24,093 nucleotides of DNA from Bacteroidales bacterium UBA3824 (GTDB taxonomy: Bacteria; Bacteroidota; Bacteroidia; Bacteroidales; UBA3824). The stretch covers positions 1-24,093 of the forward strand of contig DGIK01000181.1 in NCBI GenBank assembly GCA_002393195.1, read 5' to 3'. The translations under genes and the position numbers were made by a program. Shown here piece after piece: positions 1 through 6,790 of the stretch; the stretch's first letter is position 1, and each line of letters opens with the position of its first letter. A model generated the notes under the pieces. The model worked only from the letters and a program-made list of their open reading frames with translations, made no database searches and was not told where the DNA came from.

Positions 1-17
1 ATTTTTGTGTCGGAAAT

Positions 18-40
18 TAATTCGCAAAATTTGCGAATTA
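18..40. promoter_or_regulatory. Perfect palindromic operator upstream of fic
   Basis: Two 11-bp arms, TAATTCGCAAA and TTTGCGAATTA, flank a single central base. The palindrome ends 16 bases before the Fic start codon. Its placement suggests an operator for autoregulation, possibly by the winged-helix-like C-terminus of the Fic protein. The palindrome is seen; the binding protein is inferred. Confidence 0.55.
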
Positions 41-56
41 TAAGACGCAAAGTGCA

Positions 57-1148
57 ATGTGGATATACGAAACAAATAATTGGACAAAGTTCGTTTGGGA
101 CAAGGATTCGGTTTCTGACAGGTTGATGGCGGTGAATAAAAAAGCTGGTTTCCTGTCGGGAAGGTTGAGTGCGCTCGGTTTTGATTCGTGCCTCCGCGCA
201 ATGACTGACACCATAACTAACGATGTGATTGACTCTTACAAAATTGAAGGCGTTAATCTCGATAGCGACATGGTGCGCTCGTCGGTGGCGCGGAAGTTGG
301 GCGTTGAACTGCCAAAACATAAAGAGCCGACACATTATATCGACGGCATTGTTGAGATGATGCTCGATGCAACTGCCAATTATTCCAAACCGTTGACAGA
401 GAACAGGTTGTTTGCGTGGCATTGTGCTTTGTTTCCAACTCAAAAAAGCGGAATTTCGGATATTAATGTTGGCAAATATCGTACTACGGGAATGAAGGTT
501 GTTTCAGGTTCGTGGGGACGCGAAAAAGTCCATTACCAAGCACCCGAAGCCGCCGCAATTCCTGAAATGATGATTCAGTTTTTGCAATGGTTCAATTCTG
601 ACAATCAAAATGTTACATATCTCAAATCGGCGATTGCGCACTTATATTTTATAAGTATCCATCCTTTCGACGATGGCAACGGACGTATGGCGCGGGCAAT
701 CAGTGATATGGCTTTGTCGCAGGTTGACAATTCAAAGATGCGTTTTTTCAGTATGTCAAATCAAATCAACGCCGAAAAAAAGCATTATTACGACATTCTC
801 GAACGCACACAAAAAGGCGACGGCGACATTACAGAATGGCTTGTGTGGTATTTGTCTTGCATGGAACGCGCAATTGACAAGTCAAACGAAAACCTCACGC
901 TTGTCCTGAAAAAATCAATATTTTGGCAGCAACACAGTCAAGTCTTTATGTCTGAGCGTCAGAAAGATATGCTCAATATTTGGCTCGACGGCTACGACGG
1001 CAAACTTACCGCCAAGAATTGGGCAAAACTCTCCAAGAAATCCCTCGATACGGCGTTGAGGGACATTGCGGATTTGGTGGACAGAGGTGTTTTGAAGGCG
1101 AAAGAAGGCGGAGTTAGGAATGTGGAGTATGAGGTGAAATTTGATTAA
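57..1148 (+). CDS. Fic family protein (class II, DUF4172-type N-terminus)
   Basis: Predicted AMP-transferase (or related nucleotidyl transfer) enzyme that modifies protein hydroxyl groups. The Fic core motif HPFDDGNGRMAR begins at H202, with the catalytic His, the acidic residue and the GNGR anion-binding loop all intact. An upstream inhibitory helix matches (S/T)xxxE(G/N) as SYKIEG at residues 60-65, making this a self-inhibited class II Fic. Residues 1-30 resemble the DUF4172 N-terminus. The last ~50 residues look like a winged helix (DTALRDIADLVDRGVLKAKE), so the protein may bind DNA. The 363-residue length is normal for this group. A perfect palindrome lies just before the start, and the downstream gene has its own promoter, so this is probably a single-gene unit. 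Such proteins often sit in accessory or defence regions. The target protein is unknown. Confidence 0.9.
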   Translation: MWIYETNNWTKFVWDKDSVSDRLMAVNKKAGFLSGRLSALGFDSCLRAMTDTITNDVIDSYKIEGVNLDSDMVRSSVARKLGVELPKHKEPTHYIDGIVEMMLDATANYSKPLTENRLFAWHCALFPTQKSGISDINVGKYRTTGMKVVSGSWGREKVHYQAPEAAAIPEMMIQFLQWFNSDNQNVTYLKSAIAHLYFISIHPFDDGNGRMARAISDMALSQVDNSKMRFFSMSNQINAEKKHYYDILERTQKGDGDITEWLVWYLSCMERAIDKSNENLTLVLKKSIFWQQHSQVFMSERQKDMLNIWLDGYDGKLTAKNWAKLSKKSLDTALRDIADLVDRGVLKAKEGGVRNVEYEVKFD

Positions 1149-1154
1149 AATAAT

Positions 1155-1185
1155 TTTGCGGAATGAATTTGATTTGTTAATTTTG
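1155..1185 (+). promoter_or_regulatory. Consensus Bacteroidota promoter for the SLATT-TIR-NTPase operon
   Basis: The -33 element TTTG (1155-1158) is followed by exactly 19 bases and the -7 element TAATTTTG (1178-1185), matching TTTG-N19-TAnnTTTG. Transcription would begin near 1192, about 24 bases before the ATG at 1216. It starts just after the fic stop codon, so the defence operon can be expressed independently of fic. Confidence 0.7.
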
Positions 1186-1215
1186 GGCGGTTGAAAAAAT
1201 TAAAATGATTAGGTT

Positions 1216-3213
1216 ATGAAACTACAAATTGGAAAAAAATACTTCTATATACGCCGGCAGTCGAAGCGTAAAAAGGAAGAGGATAATTTTGAGACCGAAA
1301 ACTTCAACTGGGAGTTTTTGGGGCTTTTCATCGGTATTGGTGAAAAAAAATACCGTGCCAAAGCAGAGGAAATGGATATCAACGATGATGATATTGATAG
1401 TTATATCAAAAAACGTTGGGCGGAGCAGCGCAAGTTTTTTAGTAAAAAGTCTGCAGAGGCAAAGAAAAAATTTATCAGGAATCAAGTTGCGATAATTGTT
1501 TTTAGTGCTCTTATGGCAACTATTCTTACCGTAAATTTCGATGATTTGTTCGGCAAAAAAATTAGTGACAAGGTTATTGATGATGTGTCTAAAAGTGTAA
1601 GCGATAAGGATAGTGTCCTTGTTGATGCAATAAGTAAACGTATTGATTACGCTGTGGATAGTACTCTCTCTGCAATGGGGGATAGTGTCAAGAAAGTGAT
1701 GCCGGATAGTGTCAGGATGGCGGTGAAAGATAGTGTAAAGGTTGCTGTTACAGCTTGCTTGTCTAAAAAGATTGCAAGTGATGTTGATACGTCAATGCGT
1801 GAAGAATTGTCTCAAATAAAAAATCCACATAAAATTTTCAACAATCGGATTATTTGCGCCTTGTTGTCTCTGTTGATAATTGTTATTTCAGGCATTGACA
1901 AACTCAAACAGCATCATGAAGAATGGACTAAAAACCGCAAGGCTTCTGAATTGTTGAAAAGTGAGATATGTCGGTACAAATTTGGTGTAGGTTCTTACTT
2001 TGAGCCAGACAAACAGGAAGAACCCGAAAATCCTGACAATCCCAAAGGACCAGATTCACCACAAGATAATGGCGGGGGGACTTTGCCTCCAACTCCTACA
2101 ACTCTGCAATCTTCGATTGTGAACAAAGCTACGGCAATGGTGTACATTGTTGTTCCGCCTGAAAATTCACCTGAACAACCAACTGAACCGAAACAAGACC
2201 CTCTGAACCCTAATGGTTCGGCAGGTGCCCCCTCAAATATTAATAATGATTCAGAACAAATAGGAAATATGGAGAATATGGATAATAAACAACCAGGTAT
2301 ATCTGATGATGGCCAGCATAATCTTGAGCCATCTGTAGAACAACAGCCCGATGAAACTGGTTCAAAACAAGTTTCTGAAAACACTAATGATGTATCTGAG
2401 CAAGGCGTTCCGTCGTCTGATGCGCAGTCGCAAAATGAAAGTCAGCCTTCGTATGAAGAAGCAGATGAGGTAGAAGACGAAGGTGTTGGCGAAAATAATG
2501 CCAATCAGAATTCCGATGAAAAAAAGGGAGAAAATGATGCCAATCAGAAGTCCGATGAGGATTGTAACAGTCGCATTCAAACACTTTTTGATTTTTTGGA
2601 TCAGAGAGTACATAACTATTGGATATGGATTGGAAAGTTTCGTGTTTACAAAAAAATTAAAAGTGGACTCGCCAACTATGTGAGAGGGCTTCCTCCTGAG
2701 GTAGCTAAGCCTAAATCGTGCAAAAAGAAAAAAGAGCAACCTTCTACAAACAATTCAAATTTGAATGAAAAAAAAGAGACTCCAAGGCAAGTCACTCTTA
2801 CTCCCAAGGAAGTGTTGTTTGTTCATCGCATCAACGAAATTATCGAAAAAGACAAGCACTGGTTGCGCCGTCACAACTACTACCGTGACATCAAGGACGA
2901 GATGACTGACTATTGTACCAACAGTGGTGCGTATGTAGATTTCGCCGACTCGAAAGATTCTAAATCTTCATCCAAACCTACAGACAAGCCTGTTGTGTGT
3001 AAGCCAATTACCAAGCAAGACCGTATGTTTGTTGATCACGTAGAGACGATCATCAGCAACGACGTGAAGCAATTCTTAGACCAAAAAAGTCAACTTTCCG
3101 ACTTTGAGCAAAAATACACAAGCTATGTCGATATGCATTACGAGAATCTTGGCAAGAAGCTCAAAAACGACAAGGATGGCAAGGATGACAAGGACAAGAA
3201 CAGTAAGTCGTAG
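1216..3213 (+). CDS. SLATT/DUF4231-type two-transmembrane protein with long acidic tail
   Basis: Probable membrane effector of a conflict system; SLATT proteins are predicted to form pores or disturb membranes when triggered by partner sensors. Residues 63-90 (YIKKRWAEQRKFF...) lead into helix 1 (about 91-106). Helix 2 is about 212-227 and is followed by EEWTKNRKASELLKSE and a GxGSYF end (236-262), the usual SLATT/DUF4231 W..R...E.LK.E pattern. The loop between helices is about 105 residues, far longer than usual, and holds three octad repeats DSVxxxxx (156-179). Residues 263-450 are Pro/Asn/Glu-rich low complexity with a tandem GEN.ANQ.SDE repeat (425-449). The C-terminus carries two related helical units (about 530-575 and 599-648). 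First gene of the operon, 53 bases before the TIR gene. The family call rests on pattern recognition; the tail function is unknown. Confidence 0.75.
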   Translation: MKLQIGKKYFYIRRQSKRKKEEDNFETENFNWEFLGLFIGIGEKKYRAKAEEMDINDDDIDSYIKKRWAEQRKFFSKKSAEAKKKFIRNQVAIIVFSALMATILTVNFDDLFGKKISDKVIDDVSKSVSDKDSVLVDAISKRIDYAVDSTLSAMGDSVKKVMPDSVRMAVKDSVKVAVTACLSKKIASDVDTSMREELSQIKNPHKIFNNRIICALLSLLIIVISGIDKLKQHHEEWTKNRKASELLKSEICRYKFGVGSYFEPDKQEEPENPDNPKGPDSPQDNGGGTLPPTPTTLQSSIVNKATAMVYIVVPPENSPEQPTEPKQDPLNPNGSAGAPSNINNDSEQIGNMENMDNKQPGISDDGQHNLEPSVEQQPDETGSKQVSENTNDVSEQGVPSSDAQSQNESQPSYEEADEVEDEGVGENNANQNSDEKKGENDANQKSDEDCNSRIQTLFDFLDQRVHNYWIWIGKFRVYKKIKSGLANYVRGLPPEVAKPKSCKKKKEQPSTNNSNLNEKKETPRQVTLTPKEVLFVHRINEIIEKDKHWLRRHNYYRDIKDEMTDYCTNSGAYVDFADSKDSKSSSKPTDKPVVCKPITKQDRMFVDHVETIISNDVKQFLDQKSQLSDFEQKYTSYVDMHYENLGKKLKNDKDGKDDKDKNSKS

Positions 3214-3235
3214 GGGCGTTGCTTGTCAACGCTCC
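3213..3235. other. Hairpin between SLATT and TIR genes
   Basis: A stem GCGTTG/CAACGC (3216-3221 with 3227-3232) around a 5-base loop, extended by G-C pairs with one mismatch, begins at the last base of the SLATT stop codon. There is no T-run, so it is not a classical terminator. It may tune the ratio of the first to the second gene, protect mRNA ends, or be a copy of a small dispersed hairpin repeat. It overlaps an in-frame TTG at 3219 that I reject as the TIR start. Confidence 0.5.
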
Positions 3236-3266
3236 GAAAACAAACAACAAAATAAACAGTAAAGAC

Positions 3267-3911
3267 ATGTCATACGAATATTTCATAAGTTACCGTCGCA
3301 ATTCCGGTGGCATATTGCAGGCAAAGGAAATGTATAAGATTCTGAAAGACACCAACATCCAAGGCGATGTATTTTGGGATTTGGAATCTATTAAGGAAGG
3401 TACGTATCCGCCGCAGATAGAGAACGCTATCAGGGAGGCAAAACATTTTGTTTTGCTTATCAACAGTGCGTTTTTCAAGGAGAAGGACAATCCCGACGAC
3501 TGGTTTTTCAAAGAAATTCGCAGTGCACTGTCGTCGCCAGGCATCAACCACATCACTCCGATATTTTTCGATGGTGTGTCGAGCGATTTGTTTAGTTATG
3601 AACGTATGCCGGAAGATTTGAAGTCTCTTAGCAAATGTCAGAAACTTGTGTATTGCAAGGACAATGCTACTCATTTCGACCTCTTTGTCCGCGACCATTT
3701 CGGATTGGTTATGCAAGGGGAGTTTGAAGGGTTTGGCGAGATGCTTAGGGCGGTGTTTAATCTGACGGTGAATGTTACAGTGAACAATGACGACCATTCC
3801 ACGGAAAACAACGTCAACTCCAAGAACACCAACACTATGACAACTACAACAATCAATGTGGGAAAGGTGATTCAATATAATACTTTCACTGGCGACGTAA
3901 CAATCAACTAA
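3267..3911 (+). CDS. TIR-domain protein with C-terminal FTGDVTI signalling tail
   Basis: Predicted NAD+-cleaving TIR effector of 214 residues. Strand A is YEYFISYRR (3-11), the BB-loop region is WDLESIKEG (37-45), and the helix bearing the presumed catalytic glutamate is DDWFFKEIRSAL, with E83 at the usual W..xE position. The TIR fold ends near residue 150-165. After that comes an Asn/Thr-rich linker (165-196) and a tail GKVIQYNTFTGDVTIN (199-214). The same NxF[ST]GxVTI motif occurs at residues 11-19 of the next protein, 3 bases downstream, suggesting paired homotypic signalling. I chose ATG 3267 over TTG 3219 because the TIR fold begins at once after it and the longer form would start in a hairpin. 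The TIR call is firm; NADase activity and the role of the tail are inferred. Confidence 0.88.
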   Translation: MSYEYFISYRRNSGGILQAKEMYKILKDTNIQGDVFWDLESIKEGTYPPQIENAIREAKHFVLLINSAFFKEKDNPDDWFFKEIRSALSSPGINHITPIFFDGVSSDLFSYERMPEDLKSLSKCQKLVYCKDNATHFDLFVRDHFGLVMQGEFEGFGEMLRAVFNLTVNVTVNNDDHSTENNVNSKNTNTMTTTTINVGKVIQYNTFTGDVTIN

Positions 3912-3914
3912 AAT

Positions 3915-6551
3915 ATGAGCGACGTAGATACATTAATAAAAGATAACAAGTTCAGTGGTTCGGTAACGATTTATGCTAACGGTCAGTCGCATAAAATTGA
4001 TTACCGTAACATTTCTTTTAATCCAAACTATCTTCTCGACCCGAAGAAAAAATTTTTGGGTAAAAAGAAAAAGGTTTATGGACGTGACAAACTTGCGGAA
4101 GAACTTCACACCAAATTTTTGGGAGCGGAGGGTTCTTATATTGTAAGCGTTGTGGCTATGGGAGGCTTGGGCAAAACGGCTTTTTCCAACCGCTACAAGG
4201 AACTGTACGAGAAAGAATACAAGAATATTCACCATTTGTATCTTAACAACAGCATCTACGGTGATTTTATCCAAAACCTTTCTTCGGTATTTGGTGTTGG
4301 TTTCAGGCAGTGTATCGAAGGTCTGTCCGATGTTGACAAAAAAGAAAAAATCATCGAGGCTTTAGAAAAAATACCTGTATCTCCAAATCTTCTGATATTG
4401 GATATTAATGTTAAATCCAAGTCGGAGTTTGTAACTGATTTCCTGGATTCATTTGAGAGGCTTTCTGAAAAATGGCATGTGCTGTTATTGTCGCGCAAGG
4501 AATTTTCCGATTTTTCAAACCTTGACAAGAAAGATCATGAGAGAATGACTTTGAAATTCGACAGCCTTGCAAGTGCCTCTGACGATGCTGTAGAAATGTT
4601 CAAAGCTATCTGTCCAAATATTGAATGTAGTAATGATGATTTGAAGGATATATTTGCCACTCGCGGTTTCGATTATCATCCATTGCTTATAGAAGCGTTG
4701 GCGGCTTGTTGCAAGCGTAAAGAATTTAAAAATGCATCGCAAATAAGAAACGCCATCGACCTGTCTCAATCGGAACGGCTTGAAACTTTGAGCAAGGAAT
4801 TGAAGCGTGATGAAGAATTGGGTACAGTATATACGTATCTGTATTATTTGATTGACTTTGACGACTATGATGAATATTCACAGATTTTGTTGCGCCATTT
4901 TATCCTGTGGCCTTATAGCAACATTCCCGAAAATGTGATATGCAATTTGTTAAGATTCTACATTGAGGCAGAAGAGGATTTTGATCCGTCTATTTACCTT
5001 AAAAGCCTTGTAAACGACATGGTTCTTTCGGAATGTGAAGAAGAATATCGTATATATGGTATGAGTATAGATGCTTATTGGTCGTCACTACTGGGTGAAG
5101 AGCCCACTCCTGAAATCGTGCAAACTTTGATTGATGCTATTAAAAATAGGCAATTAGGAACGGCGGTATCTCAATGTATTGGCTATCGGATGCATGATTT
5201 GATGGAGCGCACTCTTGCAAAAAAAGCAATAAAAGAAAAGTTTTGCTACGACAGGTATTTTGATGGTATAAGGCGGATTTTAGTCAATCCTTGTAGTATT
5301 GCATTGTTGCGAACAACGGAATCTTGTTTGTTTGAGAGTCTGTACACAAACGCAAAGACTGAAATTCTTTGTCCGCCTGACGACTTATATTTGCTTGCCG
5401 CAGCACACTATGACTGTTACGCTGCGGATGGTATGAAAAAAGCTGTGGTTGAAAATGCACTGAATGCTATCAAAACTTTTGATTTCAAGACATATTCTGA
5501 CAATCTTAATTTTGTTGCCGATGCGCTTCATGATTTTTCGATTGTGATCTATGTCCGTAATCAGTTGGATGATGTTGATGAAATTTTGAAAAATGTAATA
5601 GTCGCACGCGAAACATTATGTGCTCATAATGATACGGCTGATAATCGTCTAAAATTGGCTTTGGAGCATTATACGTTGGGCAAGTTGACTAATCAGGCTA
5701 ATGAAGTCGCAAAAGGACAATTATGGCTTGATGAAGTCTGTAGCATGATGTTTATTCCGGAGATGGTGGATGTGGAAGGTGGCAATTATGATATGGGCAG
5801 CAATGACTATTATGATTATGCGAAGCCAGTTCACAATGTTACCGTTTCTGATTTTCAAATCGGCAAATATCCTGTTACTCAGCAACAATGGGATTATTTG
5901 ATGGTGGACGACATACCCAGCGTGAGTCGGTGCGATATTCATCGAGGTTTGGGTCCCGATTACCCCATCTATAATATTTCTTGGTACGAAGCCGCAAAGT
6001 TTTGCAACAAGTTGAGTAAAGTGCAGGGATTTGAGGAGGTTTATGTTTTTGACGAAAAAGATGAAATAGTAATAAGTTTCGATAACAAAAAACATGGCTA
6101 TCGTCTGCCAACAGAGGCAGAATGGGAATACGCAGCGCGTGGCGGGCAGTTCAAGGAGAATTATTTGTATTGCGGAAGTGATACATTGGATGTTGTGGCG
6201 TGGTTCGATGTTAATTCTCATGCTTCAACCCATAGAGTTGGTGAAAAAAATAATCCTAATTCGCTTGGACTTCACGATATGTCGGGCAACGTTTATGAGT
6301 GGTGTCAGGATGCGTATGAAGAAAATTATTATGAGGAATGTCTGAAAAATCCAAAACTATGTGATAATCCTTGTAATGTTGGCAATCTATCGTCGGGTTC
6401 TTCGCGTGTGCTCCGTGGTGGCTCGTGGAGCTTCGGCGCTGACTTCTGCCGCGTATCTAATCGCAACTACTTCAACCCAGACCACAGGGACATCAGCTGC
6501 GGTATGCGCCTCGCCCTGCCTTGTTCGCCCTTCCCCAGTTTAAAAAAATAA
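3915..6551 (+). CDS. NB-ARC (STAND) NTPase fused to C-terminal FGE-sulfatase/C-type-lectin domain
   Basis: Likely sensor and switch of the operon, 878 residues. The N-terminal motif DNKFSGSVTIY (10-20) mirrors the tail of the TIR protein. NB-ARC features: Walker A GGLGKT (83-88), Walker B LLILD (159-163), a sensor-1-like LLLSRKE, a GxPL-like HPLLIEALA, and an MHD motif (M426-H427-D428). A helical region of about 180 residues follows. The FGE-sulfatase domain runs from about 611 to the end: FIPEMVDVEGGNYDMGS, a GYRLPTEAEWEYAARGG block, MSGNVYEWC, RVLRGGSW and GMRLAL. In such fusions this C-type-lectin fold usually acts as a binding domain, not as a formylglycine enzyme. Codon use shifts sharply to NNC at residues 839-862, as in a DGR variable region. 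The ATG lies 3 bases after the TIR stop, implying coupled translation. A terminator overlaps the stop. Function is inferred from architecture. Confidence 0.87.
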   Translation: MSDVDTLIKDNKFSGSVTIYANGQSHKIDYRNISFNPNYLLDPKKKFLGKKKKVYGRDKLAEELHTKFLGAEGSYIVSVVAMGGLGKTAFSNRYKELYEKEYKNIHHLYLNNSIYGDFIQNLSSVFGVGFRQCIEGLSDVDKKEKIIEALEKIPVSPNLLILDINVKSKSEFVTDFLDSFERLSEKWHVLLLSRKEFSDFSNLDKKDHERMTLKFDSLASASDDAVEMFKAICPNIECSNDDLKDIFATRGFDYHPLLIEALAACCKRKEFKNASQIRNAIDLSQSERLETLSKELKRDEELGTVYTYLYYLIDFDDYDEYSQILLRHFILWPYSNIPENVICNLLRFYIEAEEDFDPSIYLKSLVNDMVLSECEEEYRIYGMSIDAYWSSLLGEEPTPEIVQTLIDAIKNRQLGTAVSQCIGYRMHDLMERTLAKKAIKEKFCYDRYFDGIRRILVNPCSIALLRTTESCLFESLYTNAKTEILCPPDDLYLLAAAHYDCYAADGMKKAVVENALNAIKTFDFKTYSDNLNFVADALHDFSIVIYVRNQLDDVDEILKNVIVARETLCAHNDTADNRLKLALEHYTLGKLTNQANEVAKGQLWLDEVCSMMFIPEMVDVEGGNYDMGSNDYYDYAKPVHNVTVSDFQIGKYPVTQQQWDYLMVDDIPSVSRCDIHRGLGPDYPIYNISWYEAAKFCNKLSKVQGFEEVYVFDEKDEIVISFDNKKHGYRLPTEAEWEYAARGGQFKENYLYCGSDTLDVVAWFDVNSHASTHRVGEKNNPNSLGLHDMSGNVYEWCQDAYEENYYEECLKNPKLCDNPCNVGNLSSGSSRVLRGGSWSFGADFCRVSNRNYFNPDHRDISCGMRLALPCSPFPSLKK
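6405..6540 (+). other. Candidate diversity-generating retroelement variable region
   Basis: Residues 839-862 of the FGE domain carry variable-looking positions whose codons are nearly all NNC: S839, F840, G841, D843, F844, N851, Y852, F853, N854, D856, H857, D859, I860, S861. Each can arise from AAC by changing only adenines, as DGR adenine mutagenesis would do, and none can become a stop. The framing residues (GGSW, CRVSNR, CGMRLAL) are stable and use other codons. The GC-rich, C-rich 3' part (6504-6537) sits where an initiation-of-mutagenic-homology site would be, followed by a hairpin at 6550. No template repeat or reverse transcriptase was seen here. Confidence 0.58.
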
Positions 6552-6569
6552 GACACTCCGTCTTTTTTT
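6550..6569 (+). terminator. Hairpin and T-run after the NTPase gene
   Basis: The stem AAGAC/GTCTT with loop ACTCC is followed by a T-run and overlaps the stop codon. Upstream A-rich bases can extend the stem against the T-run. It closes the SLATT-TIR-NTPase operon. DGR variable regions are often followed by a hairpin too, so it might serve both roles. Confidence 0.6.
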
Positions 6570-6592
6570 AAGCTAAATGGGAGGAAGGCAGG

Positions 6593-6653
6593 AAGGATTT
6601 TGAGGAGCAAGGATTTTCGAAGCTGGCGGACTAAAGCCGCCGCGCGAAAATCC
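6593..6653. repeat. Structured hairpin repeat in the 240-base gap before GH51
   Basis: A 9-bp outer stem GGATTTTCG/CGAAAATCC (6611-6619 with 6645-6653) encloses an inner stem GGCGG/CCGCC (6625-6629 with 6637-6641). The unit AAGGATTTT occurs twice in direct order (6593-6601 and 6609-6617). No coding potential is seen. It looks like a REP- or MITE-like dispersed element. The rest of the 6570-6790 gap holds only the GH51 promoter. Confidence 0.5.
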
Positions 6654-6729
6654 GAGCGACGAAAAAACTTTTATCCACCTCTCCCCCTCAAATTGGAGTG
6701 CTATTGTGTTCGTTTGTCCCCCTGAAAAA

Positions 6730-6761
6730 TTTGCTGTTAAGGAAAAATATCCTTTTCTTTG
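6730..6761 (+). promoter_or_regulatory. Bacteroidota-type promoter for GH51
   Basis: TTTG (6730-6733), a 20-base spacer and TTTCTTTG (6754-6761), one mismatch from TAnnTTTG. Transcription from about 6768 leaves a short leader to the ATG at 6791, excluding the upstream in-frame start at 6698. Confidence 0.55.
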
Positions 6762-6790
6762 CACCAAACTTAACACTTAATAGCATAATT

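Noticed and set aside
3219..3266. Upstream TTG start adding 16 residues to the TIR protein
   Set aside because: It lies inside the hairpin after the SLATT stop and adds unstructured residues before a typical TIR start at ATG 3267.
6698..6790. Earlier in-frame start for GH51
   Set aside because: It precedes the promoter at 6730-6761, and a clean signal peptide starts at 6791.
6552..6790. Search for a DGR template repeat, Avd or reverse transcriptase next to the variable region
   Set aside because: I read this gap and the neighbouring genes and saw no second copy of the GGSW-to-RLAL coding segment and no RT motif. By-eye reading could miss a diverged copy.
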